A program made the position numbers and the translations under genes. Of a DNA stretch of 64,000 bases, positions 1 through 9,930 are shown in pieces. How positions within the stretch are numbered: the stretch's first letter is position 1; each line of letters begins with the position of its first letter. The DNA comes from Halovibrio salipaludis (GTDB lineage: Bacteria; Pseudomonadota; Gammaproteobacteria; Pseudomonadales; Oleiphilaceae): assembly GCF_002286965.1 (NCBI RefSeq), contig NZ_NSKD01000007.1:62001-126000 (forward strand). Direction: 5' to 3'. The notes beneath the pieces are model-generated. The model made no database searches and was not told the origin of the DNA. It worked only from the letters and a program-made list of their open reading frames with translations.

Positions 1-2166
1 ATCGAAGCCGCGCGCGGTATCAAAGACGTTACCGCCGTCCAGGAACACGGAGGACCGCATACTGCGGCTGTCAGCCGCGAACGGCACCGGGAAAATCAGC
101 TGGGCACTGGCTTCGGCGAGGACGTTGCCGCCGAAGGGCCGATCATCGCTGAAGGGATCATCATCGGCGGGCGTCGCCTCATTGCCCATACTGTTGGCCT
201 CATAGCCCCGCACGGAGTGATAACCACCCGCGTAATAATGCTCGTAGAAGGGCAGCGACCCCGTATCAGAGAAGCCATCGCCATAACCGAACTTGGTACG
301 CAACCGTGCCACCCAGCGTTGGTTGCTGGTCAGCGGGTAGTAGGCATCCGTTCGCTGGGTGATCTTGTAGTAGGTCTGGTCACTGCCGGGCACCGCCGTC
401 TCCACGCTCAGGCTGTTGCGCGAGCCGGCCGTGGGCATGCGCCCGCGATTGTGGGTGTTGCGCACAATGGAGCCCTGCAGCAGGAATGCACTCTGGGAGT
501 TGCCCTCTTCGTCAATGAACCCGGTAACCTCCTGGGCCGGGAAACGCCCGGGCTCAATCCGGTTGTATTCATACCCGGGCCCGAAGTTCAGCCGCGTATA
601 CTGGCTGATCGGGTAGCCAAAGTTCATGCGCGCGCTGAGGGTATCCAGCACGAAGGAGGACACTTCCTCCTCCTCATAGTCTGTTTCCCGCGCCTGAAAG
701 CTGAAGCCACGGCTGACCCCATCCACGGTGTAGAAGGGGTTGGTGTAGGACAGGTTGGCGCTGGTAACCGAATCACTCTTGTTCAGCCCCAGCGAGGCGC
801 GCCGGCCGCTGCCGAGGAAGTTCTTCTCCGAGACACTGGCGCCAAAGATCAGCCCGGAAGTCTGGGAGAAGCCGATGTTGGCCGAAAGACTGCCGGTGGG
901 CTGTTCTTCCACCGAGTAGGTGACGTCCACCTGGTCGTCCGTGCCGGGCACCGGCGAGGTGTCGGCATTGACCTGCCCAAAGAAACCGGTGCGCTCCAGC
1001 TCATTGCGGGAATTCTCGATCTGGCTGGAGGAGGCGACACCTCCTTCCATCTGGGTCATTTCCTGGCGCAGGACCTCGTCATGGGTCGCGGTATTGCCCT
1101 CAAAACGGATGCGGCGCACGTAGGTGCGTTTGCCCGGCTGCACATCCACTGCAATGGTCACGGTGCCGTCATCATGGGTGCGCGGCGTTGCTTCCACGTT
1201 GGCGAAGCTGTAGCCCTCGCGCCCGAGCCGGCGGGTAATGAGATCCGTGGTCATGGTCATGCGTTCCTGGGAGAAGAGTTCGCCCTCCTCCAGCACCACC
1301 AGATTGCGCAGTTCCTCTTCGTCCACGATCAGGTTGCCGTTGAGCGTGACCTCACGAACCTTGAACTGTTCACCCTCATCCACCGCCAGGGTCACGAATA
1401 CCTGCTTCTTGTCCTGGGCCAGGGAGATATTGGTGGATTCAACATTGAATTCCACATAGCCGTTGTTCAGGTAGTGGGAGCGCAGACTTTCCAGATCCCC
1501 GGAGAGTTTCTCGCGCGCGTACTTGTCCGCGTTGGTGATGGAGTTCCACCAGCCGGTCTCGCGCAGCTCCATCAGGCTGATCAGCTCTTCCTCGGTGAAC
1601 GCCTCGTTACCGATGATGTTGATGTGCTGGATGGCGGCAACTTCGCCTTCATTGATGCTGAAGTTGATGGCAACGCGGTTGCGCGCGAGCTCTTCAACCT
1701 CGGCATTCACGTCGGCGTTATAGCGGCCCTGGGCAACGTAGGAGCGCAGGATCTCGAGCTCAAGACGCTCCAGGGTGGCGCGCTGGAAGATCTGGCCTTC
1801 CTCCACCCCGGCCTGGCGCATGCCTTCCATGAGCTGTTCGGTCTCGATGTTCTGGTTGCCCTCAACCTCGATCCGGGCAATGGAAGGGCGCTCCTCGACG
1901 GAGACAATGAGCACACCGTCTTCTCGGGCGAGGCTGATATCGGCGAAGAGACCGGTCTGGAAGAGATTGCGGACGGCATCGGCGACCGTGGCGTCGTTGA
2001 CCCGGTCACCAACCTCAACCGGCAGAGCGCTGAAGACGTTGCCCGCCGAGACCCTCTGAAGACCTTCCACCTGAATGTCCGAAACCCGGAAGGTCTCGGC
2101 TGGAGCCGACAGGCTGGTCAGTGCCAGTACTACTGCCGGCAGCAACGTCCGTAAAAGGCCTTTCAT
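1..2166 (-). CDS. bamA: Outer membrane protein assembly factor BamA (C-terminus cut by window edge)
   Basis: Reading from ATG at 2166 gives 722 codons, open to base 1, so only the last few dozen residues of the barrel are missing. A signal peptide (MKGLLRTLLPAVVLALTSLS) is followed by five POTRA-type repeats to about residue 420, then an Omp85 beta-barrel. The VRGY motif of barrel loop 6, conserved in Omp85 proteins, is read at about 223-213. BamA is the central component that folds and inserts outer-membrane beta-barrel proteins. It lies downstream of rseP, dxr, cdsA and uppS in the same direction, the usual gammaproteobacterial order. The 137 bp before the start may hold its own promoter; I see no convincing one there. 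Confidence 0.97.
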   Translation of the reverse strand, partial: MKGLLRTLLPAVVLALTSLSAPAETFRVSDIQVEGLQRVSAGNVFSALPVEVGDRVNDATVADAVRNLFQTGLFADISLAREDGVLIVSVEERPSIARIEVEGNQNIETEQLMEGMRQAGVEEGQIFQRATLERLELEILRSYVAQGRYNADVNAEVEELARNRVAINFSINEGEVAAIQHINIIGNEAFTEEELISLMELRETGWWNSITNADKYAREKLSGDLESLRSHYLNNGYVEFNVESTNISLAQDKKQVFVTLAVDEGEQFKVREVTLNGNLIVDEEELRNLVVLEEGELFSQERMTMTTDLITRRLGREGYSFANVEATPRTHDDGTVTIAVDVQPGKRTYVRRIRFEGNTATHDEVLRQEMTQMEGGVASSSQIENSRNELERTGFFGQVNADTSPVPGTDDQVDVTYSVEEQPTGSLSANIGFSQTSGLIFGASVSEKNFLGSGRRASLGLNKSDSVTSANLSYTNPFYTVDGVSRGFSFQARETDYEEEEVSSFVLDTLSARMNFGYPISQYTRLNFGPGYEYNRIEPGRFPAQEVTGFIDEEGNSQSAFLLQGSIVRNTHNRGRMPTAGSRNSLSVETAVPGSDQTYYKITQRTDAYYPLTSNQRWVARLRTKFGYGDGFSDTGSLPFYEHYYAGGYHSVRGYEANSMGNEATPADDDPFSDDRPFGGNVLAEASAQLIFPVPFAADSRSMRSSVFLDGGNVFDTARGFD

Positions 2167-2303
2167 GGATTCGCTAAACGCCTTCTGATCTCGTGACTTG
2201 GAAAACAGGGCTGACAGCCTAACGGATACCATCAGTTCGGCGAACACGCCGCCCCATTACGAAAGTGTCATGGCGACCGGGCGCCGACAGAGCCGGGCAA
2301 TTC

Positions 2304-3653
2304 TCACAATCGGAGCACGTCATTGTAAAGCGCAAGGACCGTCAGCATCGCGATCAACAGAAGGCCCAGCCGCAACCAGAGCCCCTGGACCGCCTCTGAA
2401 ACCGGGCGTCCGCGTACCCATTCCCATCCATAGAACAGAATGTGACCACCATCGAGAATGGGGATCGGCAGCAGGTTGATGATGCCCAGACTGATGCTCA
2501 GATACGCCAGGAACCGCACGAACGACTCGAAACCAGTGGTCACCGTGGTCTCTGCCACGCGGGCGATGGTAATCGGACCGCTTATATTGCGCACGGAAAG
2601 CAGCCCACTGGCCATCTTGCCCACGGCCACCAGCGTGGTCCGGGTGTCGTTCCAGAACTGGTTGAACGCCTCCGGGACCGCCCGGATCGGCCCCAGCTGG
2701 GTCTGACGCTGCATGCCTTCAGGCCAGGACACCGACTCCACACCGGCCCCGATACGGCCAATGTGTTCGCCTTCCCCGTCCGTCCGGGAAGCGGGCGTCA
2801 CGGTAAGGGTGCGCTCGCTGCCATCACGCTCAATGCGCATGGAAAGCGCCTCGCCAGGCGCCGCCTGAATGCGGTCCACCAGGGCGAACCAGTCCGCAAC
2901 CGCCTCGCCCTCAACAGCCAGAATGCGATCGCCGGGCTGAAGACCGGCCTCCTCTGCCGGTGATCCAGGCCGGATCTCCCCCAGCACAGGGGGAATGTCA
3001 GGCCGCCACGGCTCTATACCGAATTCCCTCACTGGATCCGGGTCCCGGGCGCCCCCCAGCCAGCCATCCAGGGCTGTACTGCGCTCAAGACGGCGGCCTT
3101 CCTGTTCCAGCATGAGGCGCACCTCGCCCTGCTCACCGGCACGCTGCAGCAGCGCCATACCCACATGGCGCCAGGAGGGGGTCTGGCGTCCATCGACCTC
3201 CAGCACCTCCATGCCGGACTCAAGTTCCATGCGCTCCGCGGGGGTGCCAGGCTCCACATCGCCCACCACGGGCGCAATCGTCGTGAACCCGATCACGGCC
3301 AGCAGCCAGTAGGCGAAAACCGCAAAGATGAAGTTCGCTATGGGACCGGCGGCCGCCACGGCGATACGACGCGGCGGTGTCTGGCGGTTGAAGGCCAGAT
3401 GTTTCTCGTCTTCCGGCACCTCGCCTTCGCGCTCATCCAGCATTTTCACATAGCCGCCGAGCGGGATGGCGGCCACGGCGTACTCGGTGCCATGGCGATC
3501 GCGGCGCATGAAAAGCGGCTTGCCGAAGCCGACCGAGAAACGCAGGACCCGGATACCCAGGCGGCGCGCCACCCAGAAGTGCCCGAATTCATGCACGGTC
3601 ACCAGGATGCCCAGGGTGACGATCAGCGCCAGGACGGTCTGAATCACACTCAT
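2304..3653 (-). CDS. rseP: RIP metalloprotease RseP (site-2 protease)
   Basis: A 449-residue polytopic inner-membrane zinc protease. The HEFGH zinc-binding motif is at residues 21-25 in the first transmembrane helix. Two PDZ domains fill the middle of the protein, and the second active-site motif, LDGGH within [12 protein letters not shown], lies near residue 400. The family cleaves the anti-sigma factor RseA after DegS, releasing sigma-E in the envelope stress response, and also clears signal peptide remnants. I chose ATG 3653 over an upstream in-frame ATG at 3692 because it forms an ATGA overlap with the dxr stop and begins [15 protein letters not shown] directly at the first membrane helix. 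It lies between dxr and bamA. Confidence 0.96.
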   Translation of the reverse strand: MSVIQTVLALIVTLGILVTVHEFGHFWVARRLGIRVLRFSVGFGKPLFMRRDRHGTEYAVAAIPLGGYVKMLDEREGEVPEDEKHLAFNRQTPPRRIAVAAAGPIANFIFAVFAYWLLAVIGFTTIAPVVGDVEPGTPAERMELESGMEVLEVDGRQTPSWRHVGMALLQRAGEQGEVRLMLEQEGRRLERSTALDGWLGGARDPDPVREFGIEPWRPDIPPVLGEIRPGSPAEEAGLQPGDRILAVEGEAVADWFALVDRIQAAPGEALSMRIERDGSERTLTVTPASRTDGEGEHIGRIGAGVESVSWPEGMQRQTQLGPIRAVPEAFNQFWNDTRTTLVAVGKMASGLLSVRNISGPITIARVAETTVTTGFESFVRFLAYLSISLGIINLLPIPILDGGHILFYGWEWVRGRPVSEAVQGLWLRLGLLLIAMLTVLALYNDVLRL

Positions 3654-4843
3654 GAGGCGTTCTCCGCGGCGTTGAGTCGGTTCATGGCCCATTCACGGGC
3701 ACGCCCATCACAGGCCATGACCGCCTCAATGGAGTCAGCCGGGCGCGGGGCCAGCTCCGCCAGGGCCTCGTCCACGAGACCGGCGATGCGGGTAAAGCCG
3801 ATGCGCCCACCAAGGAAGGCATCCACTGCCACTTCGTTGACCGCGTTCAGGATGGCGGGCGCCGTGCCTCCGGCCCGGAAGGCCTCAGCGGCCAGGCGCA
3901 GGGCCGGGAACCGCTCCAGGTCCGGCCGCTCAAAATGAAAGGAGGCCAGCTCAAACAGATCCAGCGGTGCCACCCCTGCTTCAATACGCTCCGGCCAGGC
4001 CAGGGCGTTGGCAATGGGGGTACGCATATCCGGACTGCCCAGCTGCGCCAGCACGGAGCCGTCCCGGTATTCGACCATGGAGTGGATGATGCTCTCGGGG
4101 TGCACATGCACCTGCACATGCTCGGGCGTGGTGGCGAACAGCCAGCAGGCCTCAATCAGCTCCAGCCCCTTGTTCATCAGGGTGGCTGAGTCCACCGAGA
4201 TCTTGCGCCCCATGGCCCAGTTGGGATGGGCGCATGCCTGATCCGGACCCACGTGCTCGAGTTCGCTGGCCGGTGTGGTCCGGAAGGGCCCACCGGAGGC
4301 GGTCAGGAGAATACGCGTGACGCCCGATTCCCCAACGCCGGCACCGGCCCGGGGCAGGCACTGGAAGATGGCATTGTGCTCGGAGTCTATGGGCAGCAGC
4401 GTGGCCCCGTGACGTTCAACAGCCTCCATGAAGAGCCCCCCGGACATCACCAGGGCCTCCTTGTTGGCCAGAAGCACCCTCTTACCCTGCTCAATGGCCG
4501 CCATTGTCGGGGCGAGCCCGGCAGCGCCCACTATGGCGGCCATGACCGTATCCACGGCGGCATCCGAAGCGGCCTCGCACAGCCCCGCCTCGCCACTGAG
4601 GATCGTGATGTCCAGCCCACTGAGTGCGCTCCGGAGCTCGGCCTCACGCTCAGCATCACTGATGACCGCAACCCGGGGACGGAACTGCCGGCAGAGTCGC
4701 GCCAGCTCCTTCACGTTGGCGTGGGCACTCAGTGCGTGCACGCGGAAGCGTTCAGGATGACGTGCAACCACATCCAGCGTGCTGGTGCCGATGGAGCCGG
4801 TAGCGCCAAGTATCGTAAGGGTCTGTGGTGAGATTTCACCCAT
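3650..4843 (-). CDS. dxr: 1-deoxy-D-xylulose 5-phosphate reductoisomerase
   Basis: The 397-residue enzyme catalyses the first committed step of the MEP isoprenoid pathway, converting DXP to 2-C-methyl-D-erythritol 4-phosphate with NADPH. The N-terminal Rossmann nucleotide motif GATGSIG is at residues 13-19. The central substrate region with NKEALVMSG and DSEHNAIFQ, and the metal-binding stretch [17 protein letters not shown], are all readable. Length is normal for the family. Its stop overlaps the rseP start by four bases, and cdsA lies 25 bp upstream, so it is part of the cdsA-dxr-rseP string. The pathway ends in isopentenyl units that UppS, encoded nearby, uses. Confidence 0.97.
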   Translation of the reverse strand: MGEISPQTLTILGATGSIGTSTLDVVARHPERFRVHALSAHANVKELARLCRQFRPRVAVISDAEREAELRSALSGLDITILSGEAGLCEAASDAAVDTVMAAIVGAAGLAPTMAAIEQGKRVLLANKEALVMSGGLFMEAVERHGATLLPIDSEHNAIFQCLPRAGAGVGESGVTRILLTASGGPFRTTPASELEHVGPDQACAHPNWAMGRKISVDSATLMNKGLELIEACWLFATTPEHVQVHVHPESIIHSMVEYRDGSVLAQLGSPDMRTPIANALAWPERIEAGVAPLDLFELASFHFERPDLERFPALRLAAEAFRAGGTAPAILNAVNEVAVDAFLGGRIGFTRIAGLVDEALAELAPRPADSIEAVMACDGRAREWAMNRLNAAENAS

Positions 4844-4868
4844 CCGGGTTCCAGTCCGTATCGAAGCG

Positions 4869-5705
4869 TTACTGAACCGGCGTCAGCCAGCCCAGGAGGG
4901 TAAAACAGGACGCCAGCACCGGAATCGCAACCAGCAGGCTGTCGATCCGGTCCAGGATACCACCGTGGCCGGGCAGCAGCTGACTGCTGTCCTTGATGCC
5001 GCGGTGGCGCTTGAGCATGCTCTCGAACAGATCGCCCAGCACCGACGCGAGCGCGGTCAGGACCGAGGCAAGGACGAACTGAATCACCGCGATGCTGGCA
5101 AGGTCAAGCCACCAGGCCACAGCCAGCGCCAGTGCCGCCACCACTGCCAGACCACCCCAGACACCCGCCCATGTCTTGCCGGGGCTGACGGCCGGCGCCA
5201 GCTTACGGCGCCCAAAGGCACGGCCGGCGAAATAGGCGCCGATATCCGCGCCCCAGACCACCAGGAAGGTGTACAGGATCAGCAGCAGATTGTTACCGGT
5301 ATGCCCCAGCGCCAGATCACCAGCACGCAGGTGATTGAGTGCCAGCCAGGCCCCGACAAGCGCCAGAATGCCCAGGATCAGCCGTACCGGGCGCGGATGC
5401 CAGACACCGGTGCCTGCGGGATAGGCGGCAACCATCGCCGCCACCAGCACCCAGAACACCGCCAGCGCCCCGAGAAGGGGCACGACCGGCAACGTCTGGA
5501 AGACGGCCATAAGAACAACCAGCACCAGCGCGAAAGCCCAGCGCTGCAGCCCCCCTTCAAATCCGGAGAGGTTGGCCCACTCCCAGCCGGCAATGGCCAG
5601 AAGGGCACCGGTGAAGACCGCAAACCCCATCGGAGGCAGCAGAAAGAGGCCGCCCACAACAATGGGTGCCAGAATGACCGCCGTTATCACCCGCTGCTTC
5701 AGCAC
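4869..5705 (-). CDS. cdsA: Phosphatidate cytidylyltransferase (CDP-diglyceride synthase)
   Basis: A 278-residue polytopic inner-membrane enzyme that makes CDP-diacylglycerol from phosphatidic acid and CTP, the branch point to all phospholipids. About eight hydrophobic segments are visible. The SPGKTWAG stretch and the C-terminal family signature [20 protein letters not shown] followed by [13 protein letters not shown] are intact. Translation starts with GTG at 5705, 9 bp after the uppS stop. It is transcribed with uppS upstream and dxr downstream, the standard arrangement. Confidence 0.96.
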   Translation of the reverse strand: MLKQRVITAVILAPIVVGGLFLLPPMGFAVFTGALLAIAGWEWANLSGFEGGLQRWAFALVLVVLMAVFQTLPVVPLLGALAVFWVLVAAMVAAYPAGTGVWHPRPVRLILGILALVGAWLALNHLRAGDLALGHTGNNLLLILYTFLVVWGADIGAYFAGRAFGRRKLAPAVSPGKTWAGVWGGLAVVAALALAVAWWLDLASIAVIQFVLASVLTALASVLGDLFESMLKRHRGIKDSSQLLPGHGGILDRIDSLLVAIPVLASCFTLLGWLTPVQ

Positions 5706-5714
5706 TGCGCCCCC

Positions 5715-6497
5715 TTATCCATACTGCTTCTGGGGCATGGCGGGCTCGGCAACCTGTTCACCGGTACGCCCAAAACGACGCTGGCGCCCCGCAAAGTCCG
5801 CCAGTGCCTCACGCATGGCAGTATGCTGGAAATCAGGCCAGTACAGGGCCGAGAAATAGAATTCGGTATAGGCGAACTGCCACAGCAGGAAATTACTGAT
5901 GCGCTGCTCCCCGCCAGTACGGATCAGCAGATCCGGCATGGGGCGATCTCCCAGACTGATGTACTGCTGCACAAGCCGTTCATCCACGTCCTCCGGGCTC
6001 AGGCTGCCCGCAGCCACCTCCTGCGCAATGCGCCGGCTGGCCTGGGCCACATCCCAGTGCCCGCCGTAGTCCGCCGCGATCACCAGCTCCATGCTGTCGC
6101 AATGCACGGTTTCCTGCTCCGCCCGGGCCATGTGCTCCTGGAGCGTATGACTGAAGCGCTCACGGTTACCGATGAAGGACAGGCGGATGTTGTTCTCCCT
6201 GAGGCGCCTTACCTCCTTGCGCAGCGAACGCAGGAACAGCGTCATCAGGGCGCTGACCTCCTCTTCCGGGCGGCGCCAGTTCTCACTGCTGAAGGCGAAC
6301 AGGGTGAGCACCTCAACACCGGACTTGCCGCAGGTCTCTATGGCCGCGCGCACGGACTTCACGCCCGCCCGGTGGCCACTGATGCCACGCTGGCCCCGAG
6401 CCCGGGCCCAACGGTTATTGCCATCCATGATCACCGCCACGTGACGCGGGCAGCCCGCCAGTGGCGGCATGTCCGTTTCCTGGTCCGTCTCGCTCAT
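5715..6497 (-). CDS. uppS: Undecaprenyl diphosphate synthase
   Basis: The 260-residue cis-prenyltransferase makes the C55 lipid carrier for peptidoglycan, O-antigen and other glycans by condensing isopentenyl units onto farnesyl diphosphate. The family motif HVAVIMDGNNRWA begins near residue 19; Asp25 is the expected catalytic and magnesium-binding residue. The C-terminal DLLIRTGGEQRISNFLLWQ motif is also present. The first 18 residues are a variable extension with no family match. It lies 22 bp from frr and 9 bp from cdsA, so it is probably cotranscribed with both. Confidence 0.96.
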   Translation of the reverse strand: MSETDQETDMPPLAGCPRHVAVIMDGNNRWARARGQRGISGHRAGVKSVRAAIETCGKSGVEVLTLFAFSSENWRRPEEEVSALMTLFLRSLRKEVRRLRENNIRLSFIGNRERFSHTLQEHMARAEQETVHCDSMELVIAADYGGHWDVAQASRRIAQEVAAGSLSPEDVDERLVQQYISLGDRPMPDLLIRTGGEQRISNFLLWQFAYTEFYFSALYWPDFQHTAMREALADFAGRQRRFGRTGEQVAEPAMPQKQYG

Positions 6498-6519
6498 GCT
6501 TGCCCCTGCAACCCGGGCC

Positions 6520-7077
6520 TCAGATGGCCATCAGGTCGTTTTCCTTGTTCTTGAGGAGCTCATCGATCTTGGCGACGTACTTGTCCGTAAGCTTCTGGAT
6601 ATCAGCCTCAGCCTTTTTCTCTTCGTCCTCGGTGATTTCCTTTTCCTTGAGCAGATCCTTGATGTCGCTGTTCACATCCCGGCGCACGCCGCGCACCGCG
6701 ACGCGACCCTGCTCAGCCTCGTTGCGCGCATGGCGAACGTATTCCTTACGGCTGTCCTCGGTCAGGGTGGGCATGGGAACACGCACAACCTCGCCCGTGG
6801 TCGCCGGATTGAGACCCAGATCGGCTTTCATGATGCCTTTCTCAATCTTCGGCGCCAGGTTCTTCTCATAGGGCGACACAGCCAGTGTGCGCCCGTCCTC
6901 CACGGAGACGTTGGCGACCTGTTTGAGCGGTGTCTCCATGCCGTAATACTCCACCGTCACCTCATCCAGAATGCTGGGATGCGCCCGCCCTGTCCGGATA
7001 CGTGCAAAGGCCTTGTTGACGGAATCCACCGCCTTCTGCATGCGTTCTTCAGCGTCTTGCTTGAGCTCGTCTAACAC
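6520..7077 (-). CDS. frr: Ribosome recycling factor
   Basis: A 185-residue protein, the exact normal length. With EF-G it splits the post-termination 70S ribosome. The conserved start MLDELKQDAEERMQKAVDS, the RTGRAHPSILDEVTVEYYG segment and the helical C-terminus rich in Lys and Glu are typical of the three-helix bundle domain. The start codon is GTG at 7077. It lies 17 bp downstream of pyrH, as in most proteobacteria (tsf-pyrH-frr). Confidence 0.97.
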   Translation of the reverse strand: MLDELKQDAEERMQKAVDSVNKAFARIRTGRAHPSILDEVTVEYYGMETPLKQVANVSVEDGRTLAVSPYEKNLAPKIEKGIMKADLGLNPATTGEVVRVPMPTLTEDSRKEYVRHARNEAEQGRVAVRGVRRDVNSDIKDLLKEKEITEDEEKKAEADIQKLTDKYVAKIDELLKNKENDLMAI

Positions 7078-7094
7078 GGTTTCCGCCCTCTTGT

Positions 7095-7829
7095 TCAGGC
7101 TTCCTCAATGAGTGTTCCTTCGTTGCCGCCCAGTGCGATGTCACGCAGAGCACCGGGTTTGCCCATGTTAAACACACGGACCGGCATGTTGTGATCCCGG
7201 CACAGGCAGATGGCGGTGAGGTCCATCACACCCAGACGGCTTTCCAGCACCTGATCGTAAGTGAGCCGATCGTACTTGAAGGCTTCCGGGTTGGAGACCG
7301 GATCGTCGTTGTAGACGCCGTCCACCTTGGTCGCCTTCAGCACCACGTCGGCGTCGATCTCAATGGCCCGCAGGCACGCCGCCGAATCGGTCGTGAAAAA
7401 GGGATTGCCGGTACCGGCGGTGAACACCACCACATCGCCGCCCTTGAGGTCACGCATGGCCTCACGGCGATCGTAGTGCTCCACGATGCCGCTCATGGGA
7501 ATGGCCGACATGACCCGGCTCTGGATGTTGGAGCGCTCGAGCGCATCGCGCATCGCCAGTCCGTTCATCATGGTGGCCAGCATGCCCATGTGATCACCGG
7601 TCACCCGGTCCATGCCGGCCTCGTTCAGAACGGCTCCCCGGAAGAGATTGCCGCCACCGATGACGATGGCCACCTGTACGCCAATGCTTACAAGCGAATC
7701 GATCTCGACCGCCATGCGGTCAAGAACCTTGGGATCGATCCCGAATTCGTGATCACCGATCAGGGCCTCGCCACTGAGTTTGAGCAGAACGCGTTTGTAT
7801 CGGGTCTGTGTCGTACTCTGGGTGGGCAT
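7095..7829 (-). CDS. pyrH: UMP kinase
   Basis: The 244-residue amino-acid-kinase-fold enzyme phosphorylates UMP to UDP, feeding UTP and CTP synthesis. Visible motifs are KLSGEAL near residue 17, the glycine-rich [11 protein letters not shown], and [17 protein letters not shown] for UMP and ATP binding. The reading frame is open 63 bp further upstream, but I chose ATG 7829 because AGGAGG lies 9 nt before it and the protein then matches the usual N-terminus. It sits between tsf (120 bp upstream, with a large inverted repeat in the gap) and frr. Confidence 0.96.
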   Translation of the reverse strand: MPTQSTTQTRYKRVLLKLSGEALIGDHEFGIDPKVLDRMAVEIDSLVSIGVQVAIVIGGGNLFRGAVLNEAGMDRVTGDHMGMLATMMNGLAMRDALERSNIQSRVMSAIPMSGIVEHYDRREAMRDLKGGDVVVFTAGTGNPFFTTDSAACLRAIEIDADVVLKATKVDGVYNDDPVSNPEAFKYDRLTYDQVLESRLGVMDLTAICLCRDHNMPVRVFNMGKPGALRDIALGGNEGTLIEEA

Positions 7830-7867
7830 GGCCTGTGACCTCCTGACCGGTGTTCTGGATACAAACC

Positions 7868-7910
7868 GGCCGCACTCTCCCCAACGCGCCATGCGCCGGG
7901 AGATGCGGCC
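7868..7910 (-). other. Imperfect inverted repeat in the tsf-pyrH gap
   Basis: GGCCGCACTCTCC at 7868-7880 pairs with GGAGATGCGGCC at 7899-7910, with one bulged base and an 18-nt loop, in the transcribed spacer between tsf and pyrH. A second, smaller hairpin (GGCGGG/CCCGCC with a 5-nt loop) lies at about 7920-7936. Neither is followed by a T run on the minus strand, so these are more likely RNA-processing or partial attenuation structures than full terminators. Confidence 0.5.
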
Positions 7911-7949
7911 CGAGTTATTGGCGGGTCATGCCCGCCGGCTGCGTAGGGA

Positions 7950-8810
7950 TCAGCCCTTGAGCTGCGCCGCAACCTCGGAGGCGAAGTCCGTCTCTTCCTT
8001 CTGGATGCCTTCGCCCACTTCGTAGCGTACAAAGCTCACGAGCTCGGCGCCATGCTCCTTGAGAAGATCCTTGACGGCCTGATCCGGGTTCTTGACGAAG
8101 CCCTGCTCCACCAGGCTGTTCTCCTTCAGGAACTTCTGGATCCGACCGGTCATCATCTTCTCGACAATTTCCGGCTTCTTGCCTTCCATGTCGGGCTGCG
8201 AGCGGATGACCTCACGCTCCTTCTCGACTTCCTCTTCAGGCATGTCCTCCGGCGTACCAACCCGCGGGTTCACGGCCGTTACGTGCATTGCCAGATCGCG
8301 GGCCAGCTCACCGGAGCCGCCCTTGAGCGCCACCAGCGCGCCCATGCCGTTAGTGGAGTGAACATAGCCACCCACAACGTCGCCCTCAAGGCGGACAGCA
8401 CGGCGTGCGGTAATGTTCTCGCCAATCTTCTGGACGAGCTCTTCGCGCTCTTTCTCCAGGTCATCGACAACCAGCTTCTCGATGTCGGTTTCGCCGTTCT
8501 GGAACGCGGCGTCCAGCACGCGGTCCGCAAACGCCAGGAAACCCTCATCACGGGCGACGAAGTCGGTCTCGGAGTTGACCTCAACCATCATGCCGACGCT
8601 GGCATCATCGGTCACCTTCAGGCGCACGACGCCCTCGGCGGCGGTACGACCCGCCTTCTTGGCAGCCTTGAGGCCGGAGTTCTTGCGCAGATTGCTGATG
8701 GCGGTTTCGACGTCACCTTCCGCTTCCACCAGCGCTTTCTTGCATTCCATCATGCCCAGGCCGGTGCGCTCACGCAGCTCCTTGACCTGTGCGGCAGAGA
8801 TTGCAGCCAT
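7950..8810 (-). CDS. tsf: Elongation factor Ts
   Basis: A 286-residue guanine-nucleotide exchange factor for EF-Tu. The N-terminal UBA-like domain ([19 protein letters not shown]) and the EF-Ts signature [10 protein letters not shown] near residue 80 are intact, followed by the two-part dimerisation core. ATG 8810 is preceded by GGGGAACAG. rpsB is 54 bp upstream, and rpsB-tsf is the normal operon in bacteria. Confidence 0.97.
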   Translation of the reverse strand: MAAISAAQVKELRERTGLGMMECKKALVEAEGDVETAISNLRKNSGLKAAKKAGRTAAEGVVRLKVTDDASVGMMVEVNSETDFVARDEGFLAFADRVLDAAFQNGETDIEKLVVDDLEKEREELVQKIGENITARRAVRLEGDVVGGYVHSTNGMGALVALKGGSGELARDLAMHVTAVNPRVGTPEDMPEEEVEKEREVIRSQPDMEGKKPEIVEKMMTGRIQKFLKENSLVEQGFVKNPDQAVKDLLKEHGAELVSFVRYEVGEGIQKEETDFASEVAAQLKG

Positions 8811-8864
8811 TATCTGTTCCCCACTTGAATCAATTCGGTTATTGCCGTTCGCGCGGGCCGCGGC

Positions 8865-9614
8865 TTATTCAGCCGCCGGCGCCTGCGGTTCGTCTTCGCT
8901 GACTTCAACAAACTCATCAGCGGCACCACCACCTGCCTGGGTGCCTTCAATCACGGCGTCAGCCACGGCGCGGACGTAGATCTGGACCGCACGGATGGCG
9001 TCGTCGTTACCCGGGATGACCACGTCAACGCCCTTGGGATCACTGTTGGTATCCACCACGCCGATCACCGGAATGCCCAGCTTGTTGGCTTCCTTGATGG
9101 CGATGTCCTCGTGGTCCACGTCAATGACAAAGAGCGCGTCCGGCAGACCGCCCATGTCCTTGATACCGCCAATGTGGCGCTCAAGCTTTTCCATCTCGCG
9201 CCGGTGGTCCAGCGCCTCTTTCTTGGTCAGCTTGTCCAGCGTGCCATCCTGATCCTGCTGTTCCAGATCGCGGTAGCGACGGATGGACTGGCGGATGGTC
9301 TTGTAGTTGGTGAGCATGCCACCAAGCCAGCGGTGGTTAACGAACGGCATACCGCAGCGTTCCGCTTCTTCCTTCACGATCTTGCTGGCGGAGCGCTTGG
9401 TGCCCACGAACAGGATCTGGTTCTTGTTCTCGGCCATCTTCTGAACCTGGTCGAGCGCCTGGTTCAGTGCCGGAACGGTATGTTCGAGGTTGATGATGTG
9501 GATCTTGTTGCGCGCGCCGAAGATGTACTTGCCCATCTTCGGGTTCCAGTAGCGCGTCTGGTGTCCGAAGTGTGCGCCTGCCTTGAGCAGGTCGCGCATG
9601 CTCACCTGTGCCAT
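8865..9614 (-). CDS. rpsB: 30S ribosomal protein S2
   Basis: A 249-residue small-subunit ribosomal protein. It has the S2 start [19 protein letters not shown], the [15 protein letters not shown] region and the signature near [18 protein letters not shown]. The C-terminus ends in an acidic, alanine-rich tail. A GTG nine bases upstream (9623) is also in frame, but ATG 9614 with AGGTGA 6-7 nt before it fits the family. It is the first gene of the rpsB-tsf-pyrH-frr series. Confidence 0.97.
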   Translation of the reverse strand: MAQVSMRDLLKAGAHFGHQTRYWNPKMGKYIFGARNKIHIINLEHTVPALNQALDQVQKMAENKNQILFVGTKRSASKIVKEEAERCGMPFVNHRWLGGMLTNYKTIRQSIRRYRDLEQQDQDGTLDKLTKKEALDHRREMEKLERHIGGIKDMGGLPDALFVIDVDHEDIAIKEANKLGIPVIGVVDTNSDPKGVDVVIPGNDDAIRAVQIYVRAVADAVIEGTQAGGGAADEFVEVSEDEPQAPAAE

Positions 9615-9930
9615 TGCTATCACCTTTGTCTGATTGGGTTACGCCTCCACGCATCCCATTATCCGACTCTGGGGCCACCTGGCCACCGGAGCACCCGGGA
9701 CAATGTGCCGATACGTGTGTGTATTTGGTTTTTACCGCTTCCGGTGAATCCGCCTGGAACTCCCCGGAACGGCGCGCGAATTTTTACCATAAAACGCGCC
9801 AGAAAGGAAGTTACACCACCGAATGAATTGCCTTCTGCCGGCCCTGCCGCCGTCGCCGCGGGCAGGTTCAATCTCCGGGCCTGAGCCGGTAGAATAGGTT
9901 GCCTTTGAATCAACAGACTGCGGGAGCGGC
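9615..9930. promoter_or_regulatory. Divergent rpsB / map intergenic region
   Basis: 316 bp without a gene. Towards map a plausible sigma-70 promoter is TTCAAT (9868-9873), 17 bp, TAGAAT (9891-9896). Towards rpsB the most likely promoter lies in 9781-9814, where a TATGGT hexamer (9791-9786, minus strand) is followed by a GC-rich discriminator, a feature of stringently controlled translation genes. That would give rpsB a leader of roughly 160 nt. rpsB leaders bind S2 in other gammaproteobacteria, but I could not confirm the conserved fold here. Confidence 0.4.

Noticed and set aside
217-2154. 645-codon open frame on the plus strand opposite bamA
   Set aside because: It is the GC-biased shadow of bamA; its translation has no family features and bamA motifs (signal peptide, POTRA, VRGY) are clear on the other strand.
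4779-6554. Long plus-strand open frame across cdsA and uppS
   Set aside because: Antisense to two well-recognised enzymes; translation is Gln/His/Arg-rich low-complexity shadow sequence.
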